This document shows, piece after piece, positions 47,101-57,100 of a DNA stretch of 64,000 bases (positions within the stretch are counted from its first letter, which is position 1; every line of letters starts with the position of its first letter). A program made the translations under genes and the position numbers. Origin of the DNA: Beroe forskalii (taxonomy: Eukaryota > Ctenophora > Nuda > Beroida > Beroidae); NCBI GenBank assembly GCA_011033025.1, contig WFMF01000013.1, positions 62,001 to 126,000 on the forward strand, read 5' to 3'. The notes beneath the pieces are model-generated. The model was not told the origin of the DNA and searched no databases. It was given only the letters and a program-made list of their open reading frames with translations.

Positions 47101-50100
47101 CTAATAATGGATCGCAATTTAAGAAAATTAGATGAACGGCGACCGACACAAAATGATCACTTAGAATTATGTTCAGATATACCTTAATTCAAGTCGAATA
47201 AAGAATTACTTGAAAGGCATAATTATTTGGTGCGGTAAATAATTCATATATTATGAAAATATACACCCCGAACCAATAGTTTTTTTTGACAAAACATTGC
47301 TCCATCCTCGGGAGTTGAAAGTCTGTGACGATCAAACCAATAAGCTTTTTGACAAAAGAAACATTACTCCTTCCTCGGGGATGGGAGTTGAAAGTCTGTG
47401 ACGCATCCTGACAACTATCGTCTCGACAATTCTTCAGACAACTTCTTAAAAGACAATTATAAGTGCGACCGATATACAAGAAAGTTACGGGCAAGATTAC
47501 GATAGGTTTTTGACAGGTTTAGGATAGGTTTAGGACAGGTTAACGAAGGGTTTTGGACAGGTATACGAAACATTTTGAACCGGTTCCAGGCGGCAAAACC
47601 GATTGCCAAATCCTCAAGCTAATCAGGGCAAAGGACTCATTTGAACTTAATAATTCGACTTGATCGAATCAAGCGAAACTTTCTTTGGCAGTTTTACGCT
47701 TTACTTTCCTCTTAATTACCAAAAACCAAGAGGGGCTAATTGCATTATTAACTTGATGATTCGGATAAACAAATCACAAATAGAATTAACAAATAGAACC
47801 ATCAACTCAATCCTTTCTTTGACGCTCTCCTCTCCATCCTTCTCGTGATCCTGTGGTACGTTTTGCTTGGCGTACTGGGCAATCTTCACCATCTCCGGAG
47901 CTATGTCAGGCTTATCATACCTGCAAGAGATAGTAGGGTTCATCTTAATGAAAAGTTGGCAAATAGTTAAGGATTAGTGAAAAATAGGCAAAAATTTAGA
48001 TTCCCATTTGAGCAATATTGAACATCAAATTAGTGATATAACTTTCACGCAGGATCGTCAATTGTCTCTAAAAGATTTTAGTGGAAGCAGTAGAGACAGT
48101 TGATGATTCTGCGCTGATGAAACAAATTACAGGAAATTGCCTTGAAAAAAAAGAAAACTTACGAGTTGGTCATGTTCATGAAGATACAAGAGAGGGAGTC
48201 GGAAACTGTCCATAGTTGCAATGTATGGAATGGGAGGGAGTAACTTGTGCTGGGGGCTGGATCACTCGAGAAATCGCAGATAATCTTCATCTGTTCCTCG
48301 TCTTGTGCAAGTTCGTGTTTCACCTGGATGGAAAAGTGAGATATCGAGCAATTTCTATTTCCCAATCATGAATCATTGTTTTGTCATATTTTCCAGTAAC
48401 AAACGAGTCATCTGCCCCCTTTGAAAATGGTATAATCCAACATGGCGGCCATCTCGAGATCGAAAGGCGGCCATTTCAAAATTAAAAGGCGTTCCTTTCT
48501 AAGATGCATCCTGTCATAATTTTAATCTAATCTAATCTATCATTCAAGATCTTCTTAAGTGTAGATTCCCGCCGCCTGCTAGAAAATCTTGTGCCTTCCC
48601 GCGCGGTCACGCGATAGCATAGCGCGCTGTTTGTAGAAATAAGCAGATGAGAAAAACATGTGAAGTTCTTCGCGCCTTACGTTTACGTTCATTTTAGAGT
48701 GAGACCGCGGTAGATGTTTCAGACCGAAATTGACAAAATATCGAAAAGTCGCATATATATCAAACAAATTATCAGGACATAATTCACCTCAGCATCAATA
48801 GTGAGATAAGCCAGAGCTTCAATCACCCATTTTCTTGCCTCATCAGTCGTACTCTTAATTAGCAAAGTTCGAATCTGCTTGAATATCCGCAACCCTGCAA
48901 AGGACAAAATGTCAACGTCAACAAACTCAAAATGATCGAAATGGCTGAAATTTAAAAAAAGAGAGAGGGGGTAATTTTCGACAAAACAATGAATCGAGGT
49001 TTCATTTCATGCCACAAAATGTAGCCTAACCTGCTCCATCAGCTATGATGTTCCTGGTCACATCACCACCACTACTTGCCACCATCTTACTCATCCCAAC
49101 CAGGGCACGCAGTTTAACTGTGTCATCCACCTGTTATAAGTTTATTAGTGAATTAAATCAAATAAAGTATTAAATCAATTAATAAATTCCTTGTTATAAC
49201 GGGTTTCATTGTTTGGGTTTTTTGTGAATTTATTGTGTTCTCTAGATTTACTTTAATCTACAAACTACAAAATGAATCAACATGTATGGACAGTAACAAA
49301 GTGCTTTGATTTGGCATGTTCATGTCTCTTTGCTATAAATGGTAAAATTGTTTCATGTGAGTTAGTTTGTTTACTATTCCTACAATCATTGAGCAAAACA
49401 TAAACATCAACTTGTAATTCAACTTGGAATGCATTAAAAATACAGAAATATCTTAGCAATTCTTATCAGAATGTAAATCCACTGTACCTCATCTGACTTA
49501 TAGAGCGCTTTAAGCAGGTTAAAGTTCTGACTCGCCAGATTATAGCACATTTTCTTATCACTCGCAACCAGAGCCACAGTTTCTGCAGCTGTCAGTTGGG
49601 ATTCGTAGGTTTTTGAGATCAGGAGTTTGGAGAGAATCCGATAGATTTCGGAGTTGTCTTTGATAAGGTCACCACCAGCCTCAAATGAACCCTGGGTTTT
49701 TAGAAATATACACAGAAATGTAAGAATTTTGGCGGTCAATTCTAAATAATTCTACAATATACAGTACAGAATATTCCTTCAGGTGCAAGTTCATAGACTT
49801 TGAATTAAATTTGGTATAATTGAAAAAAGGGGGGGGGGGGGGGTTAAAAAGAAATGTGAAATTCATTGATAATACTGGTAACAAAAACACAACAGATAAA
49901 GTGTCTCAAAGGAAGCTGACACTGGTGTCAAGGGAGGACAGGTTAAGGGTGGTACCAAAGTACCAAGGACTTCCATCTGAAACCGTGTCAGGTTAGCAGC
50001 TGAAACTGATGTCAACTGGTGCAGTGTCAGGGAAGCAACTGACATTGGTGTCAGGAGAGCAGCTGACACTGGTGTCAGGGGAGCAGCTGAAACTGGTGTC

Positions 50101-50842
50101 AGGGAAGCAGCTGACACTGGTGTCAGGGGAGCAGCTGACACTGGTGTCAGAGAAGCAGCAGACACTGGTGTCAGGGAAGCAGCTGACACTGGTGTCAGAG
50201 AAGCAGCTGACACTGGTGTCAGGGGAGCAGCCGACACTGGTGTCAGAGAAGCAGCTGACACTGGTGTCAGAGAAGCAGCTGACACTGGTGTCAGGGAATC
50301 AGCTGACACAGTGGTGTCAGGGAAGCAGCTGACACAGTGACACTGGTGTCAGGGAAGCAGCTGACACTGGTGTCAGGGAAGCGCCGGAAGCAGCTGACAC
50401 TGGTGTCATTGGAGCAGCTGACACTGGTGTCAAGAGGAGCACTTGACACTGGTGTCAAGAGGAGCAGTTGACGCAGGTGTCAGGGCAGCAGAAAGTTAGT
50501 TAATTCATACGTAAAGGCGGTATAGACAACATAAAATACAAATTCATTACATCTTAATGACACCATCAATCATAATTACTGTCATTAACATGCTGGATTG
50601 TATGTGAGATTTGTATAACAACGCTTTAGTTACAAATAACAAAATTCCTGAAAATCCCTATTTACGTCATTGACACCAACCTGTAGCAGGATATTGATAG
50701 CTCGAAGAGCTAACATCTGGTGGTTCTCCTCCCCTGACAACAACCTCGGGTCTGTGATGGTTGTCACTTGTTTGACGAACTTCAGCGATGTTTGGCCGTC
50801 GATACGCGCACGAGCCCACGATTTACTGATAGCGATAGAGAT
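29190..50842 (-). CDS. unc45: UNC45 myosin chaperone, central and UCS domains, 13 exons (5' part not found)
   Basis: UCS-family co-chaperone that folds myosin heads with Hsp90. Exons 5' to 3': 50681-50842, 49488-49691, 49031-49130, 48788-48894, 48163-48323, about 47800-47920, 38113-38215 (or to 38234), 37547-37700, 30725-30844, 30389-30528, 30113-30226, 29653-29843, 29190-29303; about 596 residues. Family words include TVKLRALVGMSKM, ARKWVIEALAYLTIDAE, IFMNMTNSYDKPDIAPEMV, GKVFAANAIAKIAI, FDGLMALTNLASVSDSVRE and the C-terminal AAAKHWGLIEQ. These form armadillo-type helical repeats. Phases agree throughout, apart from a choice at the 47800/38215 junction. The first exon found begins after a normal acceptor, so more 5' sequence exists. 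The N-terminal TPR part (about 330 residues in relatives) was not found between 50.9 and 61.2 kb. Two large introns carry repeats and nested genes. Confidence 0.93.
31586..31752. mobile_element. MITE-like fold-back insertion, copy 1
   Basis: A roughly 165-bp block with no GGTACC satellite words interrupts the array. Its ends pair: GATAGACGCTTGCCTGATCG and GGTCCATATTGG against CCAAAATGGACC and CGATAGGCGCGTGTCTATG. Confidence 0.7.
31972..32144. mobile_element. MITE-like fold-back insertion, copy 2
   Basis: Near-identical to the block at 31586-31752, with the same paired ends and a small CCATAAGT duplication. The flanking satellite is also similar, so it was probably copied together with it. 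Confidence 0.7.
36241..37440. repeat. Non-satellite tail of the GGTACC element, shared with 57943-60692
   Basis: This 1.2-kb stretch matches the right part of the second copy nearly base for base, apart from an extra 1.55 kb there. The shared 65-codon frame at 37172 and 60424 is identical in both copies. Its identity follows from the duplication and is not evidence of selection. Confidence 0.9.
38578..38698. repeat. Minisatellite grown from the stop region of the PAN/sushi gene
   Basis: Units of TCACTCGGAATTCCATTCC/AAGT and TCACACGGAATCCCAAGC run up to and include the last codons and stop (TCCGTGTGA on the minus strand) of the gene at 38688-40025. Confidence 0.8.
38688..40025 (-). CDS. Single-exon type I membrane protein: PAN/apple, lectin-like, sushi-like
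   Basis: 445 residues. Residues 1-18 form a signal peptide (LLLTIIALGTTLDLS) and an acidic stretch follows. Residues 65-145 resemble a PAN/apple domain (TQCWRYCGLTDACRSFSF then CSLFS). Residues 165-300 have NKCLSPSR, VPCSKAQSW and later cysteines in the style of a ricin-type beta-trefoil lectin, which is a weaker match. Residues 303-367 have four cysteines and GSMMQFRCNSGFG, like a sushi/CCP module. Residues 385-403 (FPIIIVLAVSLILSV) form a membrane helix with a basic cytoplasmic tail. I know no exact family for this combination; it is probably a cell-surface recognition protein. It is intronless and lies inside a UNC45 intron on the same strand. Confidence 0.85.
   Translation of the reverse strand: MLLLTIIALGTTLDLSAGSDFGFFDEDSPETELISYEEVTTAAVTSPDHRPWTTSPGLMSLHQECIIYNNAEIPPRKVHGFICGLRTDTLTQCWRYCGLTDACRSFSFNFVTRKCSLFSQTHGEWSGSPYSPAVAVVPMKCLECLGNVFDVMLAQEQSSGVLIYKESSNKCLSPSRNKRNITSGGVAYQLSWVPCSKAQSWIITFDSDLEVFGVSVVDSNWGLEWGINHEGYYTVYLAKTSPQSRYQYLNIDKSTWIPDQKCLVHINGVDKGMMVLQTVDSAIASSDKKLNSLSLKLPVDNHSCSLKKMQVKNGWVENENKVPFFLPGSMMQFRCNSGFGVKSLNYSSHFTVECSEKMNRPPYACSPIRVSELPKNGDFEQCKVYFPIIIVLAVSLILSVSMAVRQHIRGQKRKKEEQKIKEENLGASEDRSDVKRDRVNYMPSV
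40026..42166. other. UNC45 intron DNA between nested genes
   Basis: No exon was recognised. It includes a dispersed block with GACGACGATAATCACATGAT at 41073-41100 (also at 23916-23943), an imperfect inverted repeat of GGCTTTTTCATGCGCAG around 40930-41010, and an about 115-bp repeat with AAAAAGTAGGTTAATAATGC at 41660-41870. Confidence 0.5.
42167..42945. mobile_element. Tc1/mariner-like TIR element, 779 bp
   Basis: CCTTAGTGGTAGAAATTAAG at the left end is mirrored by CTTAATTTCTACCACTAAGG at the right, and TA flanks both ends, as in Tc1/mariner insertions. A further inverted copy of the terminal motif at 42840-42893 makes the right end a hairpin. A 185-codon minus-strand frame (42278-42835) fills the interior; it shows no DDE motif that I recognise. 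Probably non-autonomous. Confidence 0.8.
42278..42835 (-). CDS. Unrecognised 185-codon ORF inside the Tc1-like element
   Basis: The predicted protein is rich in Phe, Ile and Ser at the N-terminal side and contains NFSGQSFDQTEAVKRCKEHD. I recognise no family. It nearly fills the space between the terminal repeats, so it could be a remnant of an element-encoded protein or a chance frame in AT-rich DNA. Confidence 0.25.
   Translation of the reverse strand: MYKTKILENFVKVKICKSVPIFAFTTILRHSIFSQCRFRFFSESISADKIELDMINNYHSIKIIDISSASSSFCTSSIIHNIFHLKPNRTFFDIFDVFIGKQGLQNFSGQSFDQTEAVKRCKEHDVDSRMLIDPNLLICFSRTPRFTFVYISYFHRSQINLIQWKKIALFLFSYRYFCLKIGETT
42976..43460. repeat. Palindromic TGTAC/ATACAT-rich region
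   Basis: Nested inverted repeats. ATAATATGCAATTTGCAAATATG near 43140 pairs with its complement near 43285-43310, together with CGTAATTAC flanks. TTTTACAGTGTA-CTG-TACACTGTGAAAA at 43102-43130 forms a hairpin of its own. Probably a fold-back transposon. Confidence 0.7.
44235..46494 (+). CDS. SRCR-like type I membrane protein with cytoplasmic PPxY motifs, 4 exons
   Basis: Exons 44235-44328, 44752-44870, 45204-45365 and 45667-46494 join in phase to 400 residues. A signal peptide (PLAHLFLLLTIKICTG) leads an N-terminal part (about 20-125) with EYVKLHIQTS, GNSDSEIDLVLIS and DGWTMVTTT, which may be a PLAT-like fold; this is tentative. Residues about 170-255 look like an SRCR domain: AMTICSEWGYENSA, then GISLYSCTFS, then GCDHKNDVWLTCG. 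A membrane helix (GAIAGIVLACVTVLLCGPFC) is followed by a basic stretch and a proline-rich tail with PPHYEM and PPSYDEAV. PPxY motifs bind WW domains of Nedd4-type ubiquitin ligases. It is nested in a UNC45 intron on the opposite strand. Probably an orphan cell-surface receptor. Confidence 0.82.
44915..44985. repeat. Second copy of the ATCAACTCACT/ATGATAATGAC element
   Basis: Matches 24700-24765 (ACGTCATCAACTCACT, ATGATAATGACGTCATC, ACCCGC, ATATCTCG). It lies in an intron of the SRCR-like gene, just after the exon 2 donor. Confidence 0.65.
46640..46992. repeat. About 170-180 bp tandem duplication downstream of the SRCR-like gene
   Basis: Both copies contain CTCCCTAT, TATGAGT, GAACTGAGAGAGGA, CCCAGGAACC and TGGATATAGATAAGTCAAAT. 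Diverged by roughly 15 percent by eye. Confidence 0.8.
47270..47560. repeat. Short direct repeats in UNC45 intron
   Basis: TTTTTGACAAAA, CATTRCTCC, CTCGGG and GAGTTGAAAGTCTGTGACG occur twice (47278-47330 and 47347-47402). They are followed by iterated GATAGGTTTAGGACAGGTT words. Confidence 0.7.
49912..50485. repeat. 24-bp minisatellite with hairpin core
   Basis: About 22 copies of AGCAGCTGACACTGGTGTCA plus GGGA in the intron between UNC45 exons 1 and 2. Each unit contains CTGACAC-TG-GTGTCAG, 7-base arms that pair perfectly. Because 24 is a multiple of three, long repetitive frames exist on both strands; they are not genes. Confidence 0.95.
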
Positions 50843-51127
50843 CTGAAACAACGAAGTTGTATGATGTTATTAAATCAGTGTTACTGGGGCACAGAATATT
50901 TTAGGGGGGGGGGCCAACGCCATTTTAGGCCATTTAGGGCCATGAAATTCTAGGGCCATTTTGCGATTTTGGATATGTTGATGGCCCTAAATGGCCCTAC
51001 ATTTTACTTCAAATATCTGTCCGTAGATATGATTTGAAGTATTTGTACGACGGTTTTTCATCCACATATGGCTGTGTGTGTGATAAAATTAGGATTTCAC
51101 TACTGTCAAGCAGATTTTAATGAAATT
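50843..51127. other. Intron or flank upstream of UNC45 first found exon
   Basis: Contains a G run and ATGGCCCTAAATGGCCCTA repeats. No coding exon was found. Confidence 0.4.
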
Positions 51128-52147
51128 AAATGATCCCATGTTTAATCTACTGATCCCATCCGGTGAATCCCTACTGCTCCCGTGGTTAATCCCTACTGAT
51201 CCCCATTGGTTAATCCCTACTCCTCCATGGTTAATCCTTTGTGATCCCCTGGTTAATCCCTACTCCTCCCATGGTTAATCCTTTGTGATCCCCTGGTTAA
51301 TCCCTACTCCTCCCACGGTTAGTCCCTACTGATCCCATGGCTAATCCCAACTGATCCTAGATGGTTAATCCTTACTGATCCCATGGTTAATCCCTACTGA
51401 TCCGGCCTGGTTAATCCTACCGATCCTGGCCCTGGTTAATCCCTACTAATCCCACAGTTAATCCCTACTGATCCCCTGGTTAATCCCTACTGATCTTCTG
51501 GTTAATCCTTTGTGATCCCTGGTTAATCCTACTGATCCCACGGTTAGTCCCTACTGATCCATGGCTAATCCCAACTGATCCTAGATGGTTAATCCTTACT
51601 GATCCCATGGTTAATCCCTACTGATCCGGCCTGGTTAATCCTACCGATCCCCTGGCCTGGTTAATCCTACTAATCCACAGTTATTCCCTACTTATCTCTG
51701 GTTAATCCCAACTGATATCATAGTATCATGGTTAATCCTACTGATCCCATGGTTGGTCCCAACTGATCCCATGGTTAATCCTACCAATCCTGGTTGGTCC
51801 CTACTCCTCCCATGGTTAATCCTGCTCCCATTGGTTAATCCCTACTCCTCCCATGGTCAATCCTTTGTGATCCTAGTTAATCCTACTGATCCACGGTTGG
51901 TCCCTACTGATTCCATGGCAGCATGGCTAATCCCAACTGATCCTAGATGGTTAATCCTTACTGATCCCATGGTTAATCCCTACTGATCCGGCCTGGTTAA
52001 TCCCTACCGATCCCTGGCCTAGTTAATCTACTAATCCCACAGTTACCTAATCCCTACTGATCCCTAGTTTAATCCCTACTGATCCTGGTTAATCCCAACT
52101 GATATCGTGGTTAATCCCTACTGATCCCATGGTTAATCCCTACTTGC
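51128..52147. repeat. 21-22 bp minisatellite, GGTTAATCCCTACTGATCCCAT
   Basis: About 45 degenerate units of TGGTTAATCCCTACTGATCC, some expanded with CTAGA or CCGGCC. Higher-order repetition is visible: a block of about ten units near 51320-51460 recurs near 51530-51670 and 51900-52040. Confidence 0.95.
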
Positions 52148-54192
52148 TCACCTTCACGACAACAAATTAGGCAATGACATTGGCTATCGTATTGATATTA
52201 CATATTTGCTGACTGAAGCCAATACTTTATTGGCTTTAGTTGAGCGGACAAAACGACAAAAATGCGTGTCAGTCCACCAACCATTTGTTCAGCTCAGTCG
52301 TGTCGTAAATACGCTAATCTTACGCCCTCTTGTGGTGCCTATAGTGTCCCACTCATTAATGCCGTAATTTTCCTCGGCTTTGCTTGCAGTAGTACCGTTA
52401 GATAGCGTATATTATGTCAATGTTTAATATGATTAATTATAATATATGTATCGAGCAGGAGTTTTGCCTTTAGAGTACCATCAAAACGATAGCTCTTTCG
52501 ATATCATCAAGGTAAGCAAATCTTTTGCCCTGCATAAATATACGTATTGAATAATTTATGTTTCATGCTCAGGGAACCTTACAATTAGAATCTTATAGTT
52601 AATACATGTGTCAGTTAATACATGTGTCAGTGAGAGGATCCCGTAAACCTCTCACAAGCGTGAAATCTGATTTCAGAGGTTTCGTTCAATCTCATCCCAG
52701 ATGGATTGACATGGGATTTAACTTTTGTTATTTTTAGTTTCTTTTCCCATTTTGCCTGCCCGATTTTCTTTTCAGTTTTAGAATTCAAAGGGATAGTTTG
52801 TTGATATCAACAGATACAGTTATTATTGCGACTGTGTATTTATATATTTTTATTGTATTTCAAAAATTGTGTAATGCTTGCCCACTAACTTTCGGGTAGT
52901 ATTGTGGTTAATACATGTGAAATGCTTCACCACCTTTACTGAAAAGTACAAATGTCGCATTGGAATGCGACTTGCAGATTGATGTCTTGAAGAAATTGTT
53001 CTTTATTGTGTACACATAAAAACATGAGTTTGTTAGTATAAAAATTACGCAGAAGTGGTCGATAACGCTCAATATTTTCTAACTATTATGCCTGTAAGCT
53101 TGTATTATGCATTGATTTGTATCGGTTTTTAATACTTTATCTAGTCGGTACAATGTGATCAGTGGCTTTATTTTGATAATGTAGAAAGCTGATATTGACG
53201 TGAGTTAATTTAGGACTTATGGTCTGGGCAGAGCGGCCAAGGGGGCGTACCGAAGTTAAGATGTGGAAAGAAGAAGAAGAATACGACAAGAATTTGACGT
53301 ATTTAGGAATGTAATGTAGTAATTGACACGTACACTATTTCAACTAATATTATACAAATAACGTGCGGCTTGTTTTAGTATACGGTATGGTTCGTGTTTA
53401 TTTTCAGAGAGAATTTCACCAGACTTGAGAACAAATTGAGCGGATTACCTACTCAATAATTATCTGAATGTACCTTCTGATTTCCCTCCACTACGGTTTT
53501 AGAGTGTTATGTCTAGGCTTGAAGACAAATTGAGTTTTCGCTCATTAATTACCTAGGCCGACTCCCGTAGAATAGATACTGATATAGAATACTATAGCAG
53601 CGTGTCCCGCCTCACGAACCACAATGTCCTTTTAGATCATCTTCTGTGTGCTTGTAAACTAGGTATCATATATTCGCTTGTAAGCATTGTTAAATGAATT
53701 GTCCAAATTCGGGTTGAAAATGAAATCAGGCATTTGTCGAAAATCGAAATATCCCTAAGATGACGGCGTTTTAATTGTCTTGAAGTTTAAAATGGTTTTC
53801 ATTCGGAATTCATCAAGGTATTAGATACTTAAGTAATGAGCTGAGAGACCACGTCAAAGTGCCATTCATTCTCTTCATTAAAATTTGACTGAACAGCCGC
53901 ATGAATCGGCAAAAAACTCAAACGAAAAAAGTGAAGCTTGACCGATGTCTACACGGAGAATAAGTGGGCGCTATCGCCACACGACGATTTACTGTACAAA
54001 ATTGCGCGCACGCGAATTTTTGCGCGCGCGCATGTCGCCCTGTATATGGCCAATCTCGGCCAACGAAAAAAAAATTTCGTTTGAGTTTTTTTTTGAATTT
54101 TTATTTTTTTTCAGATGTTTTTTTTTCACAATAATTTTTTCTTTTTAAAATTTTCATCACAACATTTTTCTGATGGCCACTCTCGGCCACCA
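52148..54192. other. Intergenic or intronic DNA, no conserved gene seen
   Basis: I looked here for the missing UNC45 TPR exons and found none. The region is AT-rich with a CG-rich spot (GCGCGCACGCGAATTTTTGC, 54004-54023). One small splice-consistent ORF is listed separately. Confidence 0.45.
52452..52600 (+). CDS. Possible two-exon micro-ORF, 31 codons
   Basis: ATG at about 52449 begins MYRAGVLPLEYHQ and runs to AAG|GTAAGC near 52512. A 62-bp intron ends TTTCATGCTCAG, then GTLQLESYS and a stop. The intron has good donor, tract and acceptor sequences and the phase fits. There is no signal peptide or known family, and chance is likely. Confidence 0.2.
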
Positions 54193-57100
54193 TACACCTT
54201 TTCAATCACAATGATTTTCTCCATTGAAACTTGTGAAATAGGTACCTTTTTGAGAACAGCAATTTTCATGAGAAATAGGTACCTTCTTAGAAACTATCGC
54301 TTTGTCAAGTGTAACTTTTGAAAAAGGTACCTTTTCGAAAGCAAAGATTTTCTCCATTGAAACTTGTGAAATAGGTACCTCTTTGAGAACATCAATTTTC
54401 TTGAGAAATAGGTACCTTTTTAGAAACTATTACTTTCTCAAGTGTAACTTTTGAAAAAGTACCTTTTCGATCACAATGATTTTCTCCATTGAAACTTGTG
54501 AAATATGTACCTTTTCGAGAACAGAATTTTTTGAGAAATAGGTACCTTTATAGAAACTATCACTTTCTCAAGTGTAACTTTTGAAAAAGGTACCTTTAAG
54601 ATCACAATGATTTTCTCCATTGAAACTTGTGAAATAAGTACCTTTTTGAGAACAGCAATTTTCTTGAGAATTAGGTACCTTTTTTGAAACTATCACTTTC
54701 TCAAGTGTGACTTTCCAAAAAGGTACTTTTTCGATCACAATGATTTTCTCCATTGAAACTTCTGAAATATGTACCTTTTGGAACAGCAATTTTCTTGAGA
54801 AATAGGTACCTTTTTAGAAACTATCGCTTTCTCAAGTGTAACTTTTGTAAAAGGTACCTTTTCGAAAGCAAAGATTTTCTCCGTTGAAACTTGTGAAATA
54901 GGTACCTTATTGAGAACATCAATTTTCTTGAGAATAAGGTACCTTTTTAGAAACTATCTCTTTCTCAAGTGTGACTTTTGATTAAGGTACCTTTTCAATT
55001 ACAATGATTTTCTCCATTGAAACTTGTGAAATAGGTACCTCTTTGAGAACATCAATTTTCTTGAGAAATAGGTACCTTTTTAGAAACTATCACTTTCTCA
55101 AGTGTAACTTTTGAAAAAGTACCTTTTCGATCACAATGATTTTCTCCATTGAAACTTGTGAAATATGTACCTTTTCGAGAGCAGCAATTTTTTTTTGAGA
55201 ATTAGGTACCTTTTTAGAAACTATCACTTTCTCAAGTGTAACTTTTGAAAAAGGTACTTTTTCGATCACAATGATTTTCTCCATTGAAACTTGTGAAATA
55301 GGTACCTTTTGGAAACAGCAATTTTCTTGAGAAATAGGTACCTTTTTAGAAACTATCGCTTTCTCAAGTGTAACTTTTCAAAAGGTATCTTTTCTCCATT
55401 GAAACTTGTGAAATAGGTACCTTATTGAGAACAGCAATTTTCTTGAGAATTAGGTACCTTTTAGAAACTATCACTTTCTCAAGTGTAACTTTTGAAAAGG
55501 TACCTTTTCGATCACAATGATTTTCTCCATCGAAACTTGAGAAATAGGTACATTTTTTAGAACAGCAATTTTTTGAGAATTAGGTACCTTTTTAGAAACT
55601 ATCACTTTCTCAAGTGTAGTTTTTGAAAAAGGTATTATTTCGATCACAATGATTTTCTCCATTGAAACTTGTGAAATAGGTACCTTTTGGAGAACAACAA
55701 TTTTCTTGAGAAATAGGTACCTTTTTAGAAACTATCGCTTTCTCAAGTGTAACTTTTGTAAAAGGTACCTTTTCGAAAGCAAAGATTTTCTCCGTTGAAA
55801 CTTGTGAAATAGGTATCTTATTGAGAACAGCAATTTTCTTGAGAATTAGGTACCTTTTTAGAAACTATCACTTTCTCAAGTGTAACTTTTGAAAAAGTAC
55901 CTTTTCAATTACAATGATTTTCTCCATTGAAACTTGTGAAATAGGTACCTCTTTGAGAACATCAATTTTATTAAGAAATAGGTACCTTTTTAGAAACTAT
56001 CACTTTCTCAAGTGTAACTTTTGAAAAAGTACCTTTTCGATCACAATGATTTTCTCCATTGAAACTTGTGAAATATGTACCTTTTCGAGAGCAGCAAATT
56101 TTTTTGAGAATTAGGTACCTTTTAGAAACTATCACTTTCTCAAGTGTAACTTTTGGTAAAAGGTACCTTTTCGATCACAATGATTTTACCCATTGAAACT
56201 TGTGAAATAGGTACCTTTTTGAGAACAGCAATTTTCTTGAGAAATAGGTACCTTTTTAGAAACTATCGCTTTCTCAAGTGAAACTTTTGAAAAAGGTACC
56301 TTTCGAGTCACAATGATTTTCTCCATCGAAACTTGTGAAATAGGTACCTATTTTGAGAACAGCAATTTTCTTGAGAATTAGGTACCTTTTTAGAAACTAT
56401 CACTTTCTCAAGTGTAACTTTCGAAAAAGGTACCTTTTCGATCACAATGATTTTCTCCATTGAAACTTGTGAAATAGGTACCTTTTGGAGAACAACAATT
56501 TTCTTGAGAAATAGGTACCATTTTAGAAACTATCACTTTCTCAAGTGTAACTTTTGAAAAAGGTATCTTTTCGATCACAATGATTTCATACATTGTAACT
56601 TGTAAAATAGGTACCTTTTGGAGAACAGCAATTTTCTTGAGAAATAGGTACCTTTTTAGAAACTATCACTTTCTCAAGTATAACTTTTGAAAAAGTTACA
56701 CTTTTCAAAAATGATTTTCTCCATTGAAACTTGTGAAATAGGTACCTTATTGAGAACAGCAATTTTCTTGAGAATTAGGTACCTTTTTAGAAACTATCAC
56801 TTTCTCAAGTGTGACTTTTGATTAAGGTACCTTTTCAATCACAATGATTTTCTCCATTGAAACTTGTGAAATAGTTACCTTTTGGAGAACAGCAATTTTC
56901 TTGAGAAATAGGTACCTTTTTAGAAACTATCACTTTCTCAAGTGTAACTTTTGAAAAAGTACCTTTTCGATCACAATGATTTTCTCCATTGAAACTTGTG
57001 AAATATGTACCTTTTCGAGAACAGCAATTTTTTTGAGAATTAGGTACCTTTTTAGAAACTATCACTTTCTCAAGTGTAGTTTTTGAAAAAGGTATTATTT

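Noticed and set aside
50009-50332. Long repetitive open frames on both strands
   Set aside because: The 24-bp minisatellite unit is a multiple of three and lacks stops, so frames stay open automatically; there is no independent coding signal.
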